A DNA stretch of 64,000 bases from Haematococcus lacustris (GCA_030144725.1 JASKMD010000024.1:6397682-6461681); one strand, 5' to 3'; numbered from the stretch's first letter, positions 37,189 through 53,233 are shown. The notes: a model not told the origin generated them from the letters alone. Numbers and translations: made by a program.

Positions 37189-37428
37189 CAAACATGCAGT
37201 GTTGCAGAAGCAGCCTTACCAGCAATGATGAGTGATGCAGCAATAGGCATGCAGGGGTTCAGCATTGTGCATGTGGTACAGCAACAGCTAGTGGGGTTTA
37301 GAAAAGCAGTAAACAACTGGGGCACCAACAGTCAGGTAGTGGTGCAAAGGCTCGCATGCACTGGCTCAGGAGCAAGCATGCAGCAGTCCAGCAACTTGTG
37401 AGTGTTGGGGCATGTGCAGGTTGTGTGT
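37189..37428. other. Unpaired right flank of the palindrome
   Basis: Intron-like sequence of the same style as the palindrome arms (frequent gcatgcag and gtgcag words) with no gene. It ends abruptly at the start of the duplicated gene segment, where gtaaccccc replaces gtcgaaccccc of the original. Confidence 0.5.
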
Positions 37429-39476
37429 AACCCCCGACCTGGTGAGGGGCCTGGGGAGGGCACTGGGCCACCCGCCCAGCAGACCAAGCTCGGGGCTGCC
37501 GCCAGCTGGCTAGGAGCTGACCCTCCCTCTGCCACGCTGAGGGCGAGAAGAGAGGATGCGGAGGGAGCTGCTGTGCGTCAGGCTGCTGCTTCTGTCCACC
37601 TGTCGGGGTCAGGCCAGCCACCCGCTGCCACAGCCCGCCTGCTCTCAGTGGGCCAGGCACCCAACACAAGGGAGGGCCAGGGCCAGGGCCGGGAGGGCGG
37701 GGGGAGGGGGGAGGGGCAGCAGGTGAGACCGGGGTAGCTCCTGAGGCCAGTGCGCCTGGTCGCAGGGAGGGGGAGGACGGGGCGAAGGGGCAGGGGGGCA
37801 AGGGGGGGTCCCCTGAGCAGCAGCCGGGGGGGCCTGCCTGGTTGGGTGGCATGCTCAGCAGCAGGCTGGTGAGGCGCAGGGCGGAGCGTGTGGGTGGCAG
37901 TGTGGGAGGGTTGGGCCAGGCAGGGGCAGGGAGGGCTGGGTGGGCGAGGCAGGAACAGCGGGCTGGGCAGGCTGAGGAGGTTGGTGAGCAGCCAGGGCAG
38001 GTGCAGCTGGCAGGGCAGCCAGGGCTGGTGAGGCTGGCAGGGCAGGCGAAGCGCTCCGGTGGCGGCGCAGCTGAGCAGCCTGTGCTGGCACAACCTGGAA
38101 TGCGTGCATGGAAGCGTGCGCGGCATTCCTGGCTGTTGGCATGTGGGGCAGCAGGAGGTAGAGGGGCAGAGGGGGGAAGGGGGTCAGCACAGGGTAGGGA
38201 GGCAGGGGCAGGGGCAGGGGCAGGGGCAGGGGCAGGGGCAGGGGCAGGGGCAGGGGCAGGGGCAGGGGCAGGGGCAGGGGCAGGGGCAGGGGCAGGGGCA
38301 GGGGCAGGGGCAGGGGCAGGGGCAGGGGCAGGGGCAGGGGCAGGGGCAGGGGCAGGGGCAGGGGCAGGGGCAGGGGCAGGGGCAGGGGCAGGGGCAGGGG
38401 CAGGGGCAGGGGCAGGGGCAGGGGCAGGGGCAGGGGCAGGGGCAGGGGCAGGGGCAGGGGCAGGGGCAGGGGCAGGGGCAGGGGCAGGGGCAGGGGCAGG
38501 GGCAGGGGCAGGGGCAGGGGCAGGGGCAGGGGCAGGGGCAGGGGCAGGGGCAGGGGCAGGGGCAGGGGCAGGGGCAGGGGCAGGGGCAGGGGCAGGGGCA
38601 GGGGCAGGGGCAGGGGCAGGGGCAGGGGCAGGGGCAGGGGCAGGGGCAGGGGCAGGGGCAGGGGCAGGGGCGGGGGCAGGGGCGGGGGCAGGGGCAGGGG
38701 CAGGGGCAGGGGCAGGGGCAGGGGCAGGGGCAGGGGCAGGGGCAGGGGCAGGGGCAGGGGCAGGGGCAGGGGCAGGGGCAGGGGCAGGGGCAGGGGCAGG
38801 GGCAGGGGCAGGGGCAGGGGCAGGGGCAGGGGCAGGGGCAGGGGCAGGGGCAGGGGCAGGGGGCAGGGGCAGGGGCAGGGGCAGGGGCAGGGGCAGGGGC
38901 AGGGGCAGGGGCAGGGGCAGGGGCAGGGGCAGGGGCAGGGGCAGGGGCAGGGGCAGGGGCAGGGGCAGGGGCAGGGGCAGGGGCAGGGGCAGGGGCAGGG
39001 GCAGGGGCAGGGGCAGGGGCAGGGGCAGGGGCAGGGGCAGGGGCAGGGCCAGGGCCAGGGCCAGGGCCAGGGGCAGGGCCAGGGGCTAGCATGCGGCGAG
39101 GAGAGCAGGCAGGCATGGGAGCATGTGTGGTCCACTTCCAGCCCACTACTCTCCGACCACCTGCCGCCCAGCCCAACTCAGTAAGACTCCTGACCCAGCC
39201 GCAACACCCCAACAGCGGCAGCCATGCCCCAGCCCCTGCCCACACATCATCCCGCCAGGCTCCAGAGCGTCTGGTGCCAGCTGCAGCAGCAGGCTCGGCC
39301 CTGGCTGCAAACCCGGCGCTAGCCAGGGCCCGGGCAGCCCTGAGGGTGGCTGCTGCTGCTGCCAGGGTCAGCCAGGAACAGGCGCGGGCACAAGGTGGGG
39401 TGCAGTGCAGCGTGCCGCTGGTGTATACAGGGGCCACCTGCCTGGTGCTGTCTCTGCTGCCCACTGCCGACCCTTG
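37429..39476 (+). pseudogene. Duplicated 3' end of the low-complexity gene, broken
   Basis: Matches 30228-31514 closely in order and sequence, except for small indels that break the original frame and a huge expansion of the (GGGGCA)n array. It lacks the 5' part and so is not a functional gene copy. The final coding stretch and its stop (39474-39476) are preserved. Confidence 0.8.
38211..39086. repeat. Expanded (GGGGCA)n array, about 876 bp
   Basis: About 145 hexamers, almost perfect. Two ggggcg variants lie near 38670-38690, a one-base insertion near 38860 shifts the frame, and a change to gggcca units occurs at the right end. The corresponding array in the original gene is 116 bp. Confidence 0.95.
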
Positions 39477-40207
39477 ATGAGGACAGAGATGGAAGGACGG
39501 GACTGCCACACAATTATCCTCCACAACCCTGACCAAGGACAAAGATCATGGATGCGGGGGGCAGTGTTTGCTGCCCACTAGTGATGCTGAAAGACATCAA
39601 GGGTAGTGGGGATGATGGTGTAGCAGTGATGGGGTTCCACGCATGGTTCAAACAGCCAACTGTGGATGTAGCAATGTGCAGCACCTGAAAGATGGTGGGA
39701 GGACAACTGCGACGAATGAGGTGTTGAGCAGAAGATTGGTGGTTTAGTTGATGTCCGCGTTGATGTAATGCCTTGATGTTGTCAATGGATAGGTCACGCA
39801 GCAACGTCAGGTATCTCTATAATTAAGAGAGTTGTATCATTCGTCTATGCTTGCTCCGCTTCGTGATGGGAGTAACAAACGTGCGGGTGTTACAATATCG
39901 CAAACAAGCATGACCCATTTGCCCAAAATCCCACATCTTTATCACCATTCATTGCATCAGCATCAGGATACACAGCAACATGCACAGGCATTGCCAACAA
40001 GTACGTACAGTGTAACACTACACCGGAACAGGAATACAGAGGCCAAACATATCCTCCTCTCTCATCCTCACACACACACCATCATACGACACAAACACCT
40101 TTCCTCTCACTGCACATATTCCATACAGTTGTGTTATGTGCTGCAAATGATACCCCTTGCCCCAAGCTGCATGTTCATCACAGAGCCACATCACCAACCG
40201 CCTTGCT
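39477..40207. other. Duplicated 3' flank, then intergenic DNA
   Basis: 39477-39920 repeats 31515-31960. The rest, to the FtsH stop codon, shows no gene. Confidence 0.6.
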
Positions 40208-45239
<5,032 letters not shown>

Positions 45240-47161
45240 GTGAACTGTGCGGGATCTATGATCAGCTCGGTTTGACTGAACACGCACTTGCGAAGCAGCG
45301 CTCGCTTGCTGTCCTGCACCACCTCAGGGATGTGCTCCTGCGACCCACGGGCGATACTAGTCAGCGCCCAACCACACAAATGCGCGATGCCCAATTGTCT
45401 CACCTGCTGCGCCCTTGTCACTATCGACGCAGGACGGGTGGATGGCAGGGCACCTGCGCCGACCAGAAATATCGGCGTTGATTCCTGCTTACGCGCTTTT
45501 CAGTCCGCTTTCTGCTCTCCGTCATAGCCGCTCACCCAGGACTACTTGTGGGTGTGCGACTTTAGTTCTGTTGCAGCAAACACTCTGCCCCGCCTTGTGG
45601 GCCAACATCGCTGCGATTAGTTCCTGTCAATTCAGTAGGTCGTATGCGTTGGACGGGCAGACGCGTGGACTCAATTGCGTGAGGCACGACCTCAGCCACT
45701 ACCCTCGTTTGCACGGTCACACTCCTGCAAAGCCCTGGCACGTAAGACGTAAGCCCTGGTGAAGTTGCTGGATTGGCTGCTCGTATGCTGGTCTGATTCC
45801 TTGGGTACCAGTGCAGCACAGGCTGTGGATATGGAAGTGGTTAGTGATACATAGGATTGGAGGTGGACTGCCACCCTGCAGCAGTGGCAGGCTTCACATG
45901 AGTCATGGACGGCAAGGGTCGGCTGACAGGCAGCAGATGTCGTGGGGCCGGGCGGCAGGCTTGATGGTAACGCATGATGCTTATGGCTTAGAATGGGCTG
46001 ACTGGGTAGCATACGGATGGCAGCTGCCCATGAAAACTACAGCCTTGCTCATATGAAATAAACGGGTTAGTCTTTCATGCTCAGCAGAGCTGCTGCCCCC
46101 CACATCTGCAACCTCACATGCTGCTGCTCCCCGCGCTAAGCTGACTGACTCTGATGCCGTTCCCAATGCATGGATGCATGGCAGGCCCGTAAGCAGGATG
46201 TATGATGATGGATGCATGGCAGGCCCGTCAGCAGGCACTAGCAACGTAGACGCTCCCAGCAGGGACGGGTGCATTCACACAGGGGTTCTGCGTGCCGGGT
46301 CGCCAGGTTGCAGCGCCCTGTAGAAATGCAGCGGCGCGAACCAGCGCATGCACACCACCATGCAGGAAGGTAACCTGCCATTGTGCCAGTCAGCTGTGCC
46401 GGAGTAAGAGTGAGGAGTAGGAGGAGCAAGAGGAGTAGGGGGTAACGAGGTGCACACACACAGGGGTGGGTACGTGGGCACAAGATGCACAAGGGTAGGC
46501 TGACGTTGACGACGTCCCACCATCCCCGTCCCACCACCCCGACATCCCATCACTGGCTGCCAGTGCACTGGAAGACCTATGGGCTGAAGGCTATGGGTGC
46601 AGATATAGTATGCCTGGCCAGATCCAGTAAATGGTGGTGTTTGTATGCGTCACCGTTGGAGATGGGATTGTCGAGTCACTGTTTGGCCCTCTACTGCTAG
46701 GTTGCATGACCGCACTGCCCCTCTGTTGCTCCTCTGTTGCCTAGTAGCGATAGGCCTGGAGCTAGACAGTAGCCAACCAAAGTCAGCTTATGCTCTTGGT
46801 CACCTGGCCAACTGCTGCTGCAGTGGGGTGATATGCTTGCGCGCTGCGAACGAGGGCTTCTAACATATAATTGCTGATAGTGAGTGAGTAAAAGGCACAC
46901 ACGGCTGAGGATGGGGTACAAAGCGCGATCGCGGTGACGGGGTCGCCTACCCTGGGATGGCTATAACCTGTATCCACTCGCTGGTCAATGACACAGTGTC
47001 ACGAATGCACCCTCCGCTAGACTCAAAATAGAAAGGGACAACTTAGCATTTGAACTGAGTAAAGGCGTGAAGCACAAGCACAGAACTATGTTCGCCCTCT
47101 TATGGCCCCCGTCGGCTGCGTATAGTTGGCAGGGCAAGTGGGACAGTGGAAGCGGTCCGCA
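45240..47161. other. Divergent intergenic region between FtsH and CFAP263
   Basis: Separates two genes reading outward. A conserved-looking minus-strand stretch at about 45294-45345 (IPEVVQDSKRALLR) could be an upstream transit-peptide exon of FtsH, but I find no splice pair that keeps frame. A 24-bp direct repeat around ggatgcatggcaggcccgt lies near 46170 and 46208. Otherwise nothing is supported. Confidence 0.4.
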
Positions 47162-50100
47162 ATGGAGGAGCCACATATGGACCAGACGGACCCTCAAGTG
47201 GAGATACTTCAGCAATTGGTGCGCGCACGCCTGCGACGAGGAGATATGAGCTTGGGTAGGGCGACATGTCACCTAGCCTATTGACATGCAGATTCGTGAT
47301 AATGATTTCCTGCAACGAGAAAACTTGCTGCTGGAGGCCTTCCTAGAGAAGCCCGAAGTACAGAAGCTAGGTATCAACTTTGACGACCTGGATGCAGCCA
47401 AGGTAGCTGGCCAGCCCCAGCAGCAGCCCCCTCCCTGTGTTCAGCTTTTGTGGGGGACCGGCATGCCACCTACCCATTCCTAATGTGTCGTGCATGCTCA
47501 GAGCAAGAAGAAGAGCTCAAAGAAGGGCAAGATAGAGGTCAAAAAGGATGCGTTCATGAAGCTGACCGATGATGAGAAGAACGACCTAGTGGGGCAGGAG
47601 ATCGAGCTGGTCCAAGCTGAGGTTGACCAGGTACCTTGCATGCAGCCAGCTAGGCAGTCCGCAAGGCAGGCCATGCATGCCAGCAGCCCCCCTGCCGATT
47701 GCCATCGCTGTCATTCACTCTGTCCCAGCAAAAGCCCCCACCAGCTTTAGGCAGAGAAGCAGGTGCAGCGCACCGTGGCTGGCCAGGGCTGAGGTGGCCA
47801 ACAGTCAGCCCATGGCTCTGCAGCTGGGCTCATCACCAACCATCCTAGCCAGCAGGTTGCAGCGCTACTGGCATTTCTCATCTTCTCCTAGCATCTCTCA
47901 GCATACCCTGTCAGCCCCCTTGTCCCTCACTAGGGCCTCCATTTGAGCCGGATCAGAAGTACCTACTAGCATACACTATCAGCCACTAGTAGCCACTAAC
48001 TAGATCCGGCTCAAATGGTGTTATTGGGCTGTGTGGAGTAAACCCAGTGCACATGGCACATGAGCCGCCTACCACCTACAATATTGCCTGACCCGAGGGC
48101 TATGATGTAGAGTTGGCATGACAAAACATGCACTAATTGTAAGCTGATGACAGCTCAACAAAGGGGGCACAAACTACTGTGCCTCAGCAGGCTGCTGCTG
48201 CTCCTGGGCCTTGGGGGGCTTGTCTCGCAGCCGCTTGTAGCCCAGGCCAGGGTACTCCTTGCCCTTGGCTGGCAGAGCTCCCTGCTCTGGCCAGTAGCAC
48301 AGCTCCAGCGGCCGCCACCTGCTCTCCCCAATGCGCTGCATGTTCAGAGCTGCATTGCAGTCCCTGTCCAGCCACCTGCCTGGCTGTGGGGCGGGCTTTG
48401 CCTTGACAGCCTTGCCCTTGCCCTTGCCCTTGGTGGGCTCGGCTGCCTCTGGCTCAGCCTTGGTGCGCTTGCTGCGCTTGGCTGGCAGGGGAGTGCTGGG
48501 CCCTGGCTCTGAGGCTGCAGGCTGTGTGGCTGCCTGGCTGCTGCATGGGGCCTGTGGGGGCCTGCGGGGGGCCACTACAGGGCACCACACCAGGCCCCGC
48601 ACTGGCTGGCCACGCTCCTGGCTCCAGGCTGGCCGCACCAGGCGCTGTTCCACCTGCCCTGCTGGGGGCTTCCAGCCTGCAGGTCTTGTGGCACTGAGTG
48701 TGTTCAGCTCCACCTCACAGGGCTGCTTGCCGTTCACTGCTGAGCTGACCCGGCTGGTACGGTGCTCATCCACAAGCACCACCCTGCCCCTCCGCTGGCC
48801 TGCGCCCCTGGGCCTGCACACCACCTTGCGGCAGGCCCGCAACACCGCATCAGCACCCCACCCTCCCCTGGTGCCAATGCTAGCTGCTCCAAAGAAGACC
48901 ACCAGCTGCTTGGCACGATTGTGGCGCTTCATGGACAACTCAGCCATCTCCTTCTCCAACTGCAGCCATGCACACAAGACACACACAGCTGGCTGACATG
49001 GTGGCACCAGGTTAGGCATGGCACAGTCAAGTACTCTTTCGTTTCGTGCCCAACCCACCACATCTCCGTCCCTTACCCTCCCTCCCTCCCACCTACCCAC
49101 CCACCCACCCTCACCTTGTTGAAGAACTGCTCCAGCGCCCGGTCCTGGGCTCCGTACAGCCTCAGCCGCTGCCGTGCCCACTTGGGGTCCAGGTACACCT
49201 CCCACACCGCATCCCAGGTGGCCAGGGTGACGGTGATGTGCTTCAGGTTGGCCACCAGGGAGGTGCCGGCTGAGCTTGCTGCTGCCAGGTGCTGGAGGTG
49301 GGGCTTGATCGGTGCTAGCCACCGCTCAGTGTCACGGCGGGCATTGTTCAGGCCGCTGGCATGCTTCACCTCGCCCTTGGTCAGCTTCCACCGGTGCAAC
49401 TGGTCTGCCTTGAGCTGGCCTGTTGCTGGATCCCACACCCCAGAGGCTGCGCTGACTGCCTGGGTGACGCCAGGGTCGATGCCCACCCCAATCTGTGTGT
49501 CTGGGTCAAACACAAACTCACGCATCTCAGCTATGCCCCTGCCTATGTGGGGGAGTCCCACTGCATGGGCCGCTGCGGCTGCTGCACTTGGGCGGCTGCT
49601 GGTGATGCTGCTGCTGCTGGCAGCTGGAGGTGGGGTTGGAGGAGGGGGAAGGGGGCGCGTGTAGTGCACGCACACGCTGACACCATCTATGTCCACCAAC
49701 CTGGCCATGGGGGTGAGGGTGAAGGGGGGTGGGCAGGTCAGGGTCCGGGGACCAACCCCACGCCTCTTGCCGCGCTTTGGCTGCCCTGTACCATGTCAAC
49801 AGCCCCGGTACCATTCGAGCCCACGACCTATCCTGGCCTTCAGGCTCATTAGAACAGAGCAGACTAGCCTTCTACTTATGCTAGGATTGAGTGGGCAGCC
49901 AAGCGTGTTTCCTCACACACCAGCCAGGCAAAGCAAATGATGCGTTCGACCGCGGAGGCGGGCATGGTTGCCGTTGGGCGGGCCGCCTACTGCCTGTCTA
50001 GGCGCCGGGCTCAGGGACCGCTGTTAGTGTGCTCGCAGCTCAAGAAGGCCGGCGACAAGGACATCGACGACATCAAGACGCTGATGGAGGAGGTCGACAT

Positions 50101-53100
50101 GCGCATCGCGGAAACCAAGAAGGACACCTACGAGTTCAAGCGCGACATCATTATAGGGGCCGAGAACGTACGAACCGGGAAGATTGTGGCAGAGAAAATG
50201 ATAAAGTGAGTCTGCCGCGGGTCAAGGCAGGGACAGGGCCGCTGGCAATAGGAGGCATCTGACTGCCTGGTTTTACGACGGTGCATGGCTTGCCTGCCGG
50301 ACTATCTGCCTGCCTGACCGCCAGCCTGCTCAACACGGCTATGTTTTGTGTATGCAATGCATTGATATTGGTGTGCACCTAGCCGGCCCACTGACCACTG
50401 GCACTGGTGTCTGCCCAGCATGTGGGTGAGCCAGGGCCCGGCACAGCCTGCACAGCACGCTGCAGGTTCATGGAGGAGAAGCTGCGGCAGAAGGACACCG
50501 TGATTGAGAAGCTGCGGCTGAAGAACACGACCATCAAGGTCAGCTGCCTCATGAACCCTCAGCCAGACCCCCTGTTAGATAGGGAGGTTGTAGGAGCCAC
50601 TGTCAGGGGGTCAGGGGCAGGGCCCAGGCAAGGTCAGGTGTAAGGTTGAGGTGCAGTGTGAGATTGAAGTGCTGATGGCGGGACATGGTGCTATCATGGA
50701 TATGGGTTAGGGTTTTGTGAAGTTCGGCTTAGGGTTTCATGGGGTAGCGTTAGGGTTCTTGGGGGAAGGGGGAGGGAAGGTCCCATGGGTAGCTCCCATA
50801 CATGAATATAGGGTCAGGATTTTCATGCGTTAGGGTTAGGGTAGGTTCCATAGATAAGGGACCCTGTCCTCAACATCTGCCTGAGTACCATTTGGTTTGG
50901 CCCAGTTAGCATCGCTGCAGCACCAGGTGCCACATCGCGTGTGTTAAGGCAGCGCTATGCCTCGTGCCGTGCGCAGGCACAGATCAACAAGATGGAGCAG
51001 CAGCTGGCACACAAGGAGGAGATGGGGGAGGTGCTACATCTGGTGGACTTTGACCAGTTGAAGATCGAAAACCAGCAGTACATGGAGAAGATCGAGGAGC
51101 GCAACCGCGAGCTGCTCAGACTCAAGCTGTCGACGAGCAGGACGGTGCAGGTGAGAGGCCAGAGGGGTGGGGCCAGGGGAGGTGGGTCCAAGGGGAGGTG
51201 GGTCCATGGGGGGTGGCCTGGCCATGCGCAGGTAAGGGTGGGGCTCAGGGGCTGGTGGCTGTGGGGGCCAGGTTGGCAAAGCTGGTGGATGGGTTGGGCT
51301 AGGAGGGTGGCCCGGGGCGGGAGTGAAGGGGTGAGGTAGGGTGTGTGAGACAATTGGGAAAATGTGTGTCATGTGCGAGGCACAAGCTCTTGGGTCAAGG
51401 TAGCTAACTGGCGCTGGGTGTGGGATGTACCCCGTGCGCCTCAATAATCACACTTCGTACTCCTCCTCTTGCCTCCTCCTTGGCCTTCTCCTTGACCTGA
51501 CGTGTCTTGGGTGCTGCCCCCTGCTACCCCCTGCTGCCCACACCTGCCCTTCTCCCCCTGCCCTTGCCCGCCCCCTGCTGAGCAGCTGCTGCCGCCACCT
51601 GCATCCGCTCACCCTTGTACCTAGCCAGGCCTGCCCTGTGTCCCCTCCTTGCCAGGTGCTGAACAAGCTGAAGAGCAGCCTGAGCGAGCTGGTGGCACTG
51701 GGGGCTCAGGTGCGGCGCCTGATAGAGGAGCGCAAGGCTGACCTGGCCACCTTTGACAACGAGCTGCTGGCCGTGGTCGAGCAGCAGGGCAGCGCAGACC
51801 GCAGCGTGCGCCAGCTCAAGGCGGAGCAGGATGACATGTAAGACCAGGGGGAGGGGGCAGGCGGAGGGGGCAGGCGGAGGGGGCAGGCGGAGGGGGCAGG
51901 CGGGGGCAGGAGGCAGGGGGAGGGTGGCATGATTAAGAAGGGGGTCTAGGCGGGGTACGGGAGGGCGGGAGGAAGGGGTGCACCAGGATATGGGAGGAGG
52001 AGGAGGAGGGCAGGAGGAGGGGGTGCACCAGGGTCAGAGCCTTGGCGACAGCTGTTGGTGTGTGAAGAGCCTCAGTGGGCGGGAGGACGGGGTGTAGGTT
52101 GTGGGTGAAGGAGGAGGGCCCTCATCATCCAGTAAGGCAGGAGGGTGGACAGGTAGGGGCAGGGGCTTGGGATCCCTGCTGCTCCCACACCAGAGCCTGT
52201 GAGGGTCAATGCACACAGCCTGCTGCTGCTGGAGTGAGAAATGGCCAGTGGCAGGCTGCCCAGACCACCAGCTGTCAGGCTGCTCTGCCGCTGACTCCTG
52301 CCAGGGCTGCTCAAGAAGAGACTGATCTAGTTGAGCATGGGAGGTGGGGCCTCTGTGAACTGAGGCATGGAGGGTGTTGGCAGGGCTGAGACTTGCCAGG
52401 GCTGGCTGGGGTGGCTGGCTGGGGTGCCTGCAGTGACAAACCCTCCATCATGGACTACATCAAACTCAAGCATGATGTGGGCGAGCTGGAGAAGCAGGTG
52501 GGGCACAGGGGGGGTGGGGGGGCGTGGGTGGTCATGAGGGGCAGCGCCAGAAGGGTCCCTATAGGATGAACAGGGGTGGTTATCAGGCTGGGTTAGGGTT
52601 TGCAAGATTGGTCATTGCAGAGCCTCCCTCCCCCTCCCTCTTCCCCTTCCCCTCCCCCTCCTGCTTCCTCCCTTCTTTTCCCAAACCCTCCTGCCCAGTG
52701 CCCAGCATTGATTTTTTCTGCGTAATACGTAACGATCGGAACCAAAAGCTTGTTTTATAGGCCTGGCTTTCGTTACCTAACGGACCCTTGCGTTGGCTGG
52801 CCTCGGCTGCTTCGTAACCGAAAAATGTCGTTTTGTGTATCATATTTATATAAAATATTTTTTGGCATAAAAAATGCTGCAATACTTGGTTTTCCGTAAC
52901 CAGTCGGGACCTACTGCGTAGCCAGCCATGTGATAGTCTTGGACCCTTCGTGACCAGCATCAGCTTGGCTGTTTTGAAAAAAAATCTGGTGCCCAGTATG
53001 CCCCGCTGTGCTCGACACCGCCTTCTCTCCAGCTTTTCTTTGAGGGCCACCGTAATCGCTGCAATGCGCTGTCACACTGGCCGGGCCCGCAGGCCGCCGA

Positions 53101-53233
53101 ATGGCGGCGCAAGATCGAGATCCAGGTCATGGAGCGTAACCGCACCCGGCAGCTGCTGAAAAGTGTGACAACCATGGCGGCCTCTAATGGCGTGCCCGTA
53201 CACACCGCCAACACCACCGGCTCATCCAGATGA
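47162..53233 (+). CDS. Cilia- and flagella-associated protein 263 (CCDC113), 10 exons
   Basis: Coiled-coil axonemal protein. With its partner CCDC96/CFAP184 it links radial spoke 3, inner-arm dynein and the nexin-dynein regulatory region (known for the family). Exons: 47162-47218, 47292-47402, 47502-47630, 47751-47774, 50039-50205, 50466-50538, 50977-51150, 51656-51837, 52434-52497, 53093-53233. Phases agree throughout; 373 aa against about 377 in human. Recognisable blocks are LTDDEKNDLV, YEFKRDI, EKLRLKN, KEEMGEVLH, VDFDQLKIEN, RNRELLRLKLS and EWRRKIEI. The weakest calls are the first donor (ttg/gtgcgc) and the 24-bp fourth exon, but gapless alignment to the family supports both. Intron 4 (47775-50038) contains a Fanzor-type element in antisense. 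Presence of this gene implies motile flagella. Confidence 0.93.
47912..48173 (-). ncRNA. Candidate guide (omega-like) RNA with terminal hairpin, copy 3
   Basis: Read from the nuclease stop outward: AGCUG-UCAU-CAGCU (48142-48155), GCAUG-UUUUGU-CAUGC (48116-48131), AGCCC-UC-GGGU (48091-48101). Then a perfect 16-bp inverted repeat (arms 48003-48018 and 47939-47954) lies close to the element end. TnpB and Fanzor guide RNAs are known to be encoded in exactly this position, the 3' end of the element. The transcript and its guide segment are inferred, not seen. Confidence 0.5.
48174..49790 (-). pseudogene. Fanzor/TnpB-type RuvC nuclease, 5'-deleted (copy 3)
   Basis: RNA-guided-nuclease family protein. 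It keeps RuvC-I (GVGIDPGVTQAV) in an unbroken frame through GLNNARRDTERW and ITVTLATWDAVWEVYLDPKW to a donor at 49115. The last exon runs 48959-48174: KRHNRAKQLVVFFGAA, VDEHRTSRVSS, a Lys-rich basic linker, and RuvC-III DRDCNAALNM. The intron join (FFNK to LEKEMAELS) is in phase. The N-terminal recognition part and the start codon are gone, so it is unlikely to act alone. Unlike copy 4, it has no frameshift after RuvC-I. Confidence 0.85.
52690..53000. other. AT-richer island in the last CFAP263 intron
   Basis: A stretch with tttatataaaatattttttgg and repeated cgtaacc words stands out against the GC-rich surroundings. No ORF or element is recognised. It may be a small insertion. Confidence 0.5.

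Larger units (their letters stand above)
47912..49842 (-). mobile_element. Fanzor-type element, copy 3, internal-deletion derivative
   Basis: It runs from cagcccccttg at 47912 to ggccttca at 49842; copy 4 has the same two ends. Compared with copy 4 it lacks about 180 bp of coding sequence near 49715. At about 49790 it joins nuclease coding sequence directly to the left terminus (shared gccctg at the join), losing the first exons. Shared parts are nearly identical to copy 4, so it is recent. It lies in intron 4 of CFAP263, antisense to that gene. No target-site duplication is visible. Confidence 0.88.

Noticed and set aside
37842..39542. Apparent 400-470-residue Gly-Ala, Gly-Gln or Pro-Cys proteins
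   Set aside because: These are translations of the expanded (GGGGCA)n array in a duplicated, broken gene end, not separate genes.
45294..45345. Upstream transit-peptide exon of FtsH
   Set aside because: The peptide looks plausible, but no donor/acceptor pair keeps frame without an intron of only about 43 bases, so it was left out of the model.
46170..46232. Short direct repeat with ggatgcatggcaggcccgt as a regulatory pair
   Set aside because: Only two copies in intergenic DNA with no nearby promoter feature; better explained as a small tandem duplication.
49073..49322. Frame continuing from the last Fanzor exon across the intron to a Met near 49322
   Set aside because: It reads through the intron in a different frame from the RuvC-I exon. 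The spliced model keeps conserved motifs on both sides.
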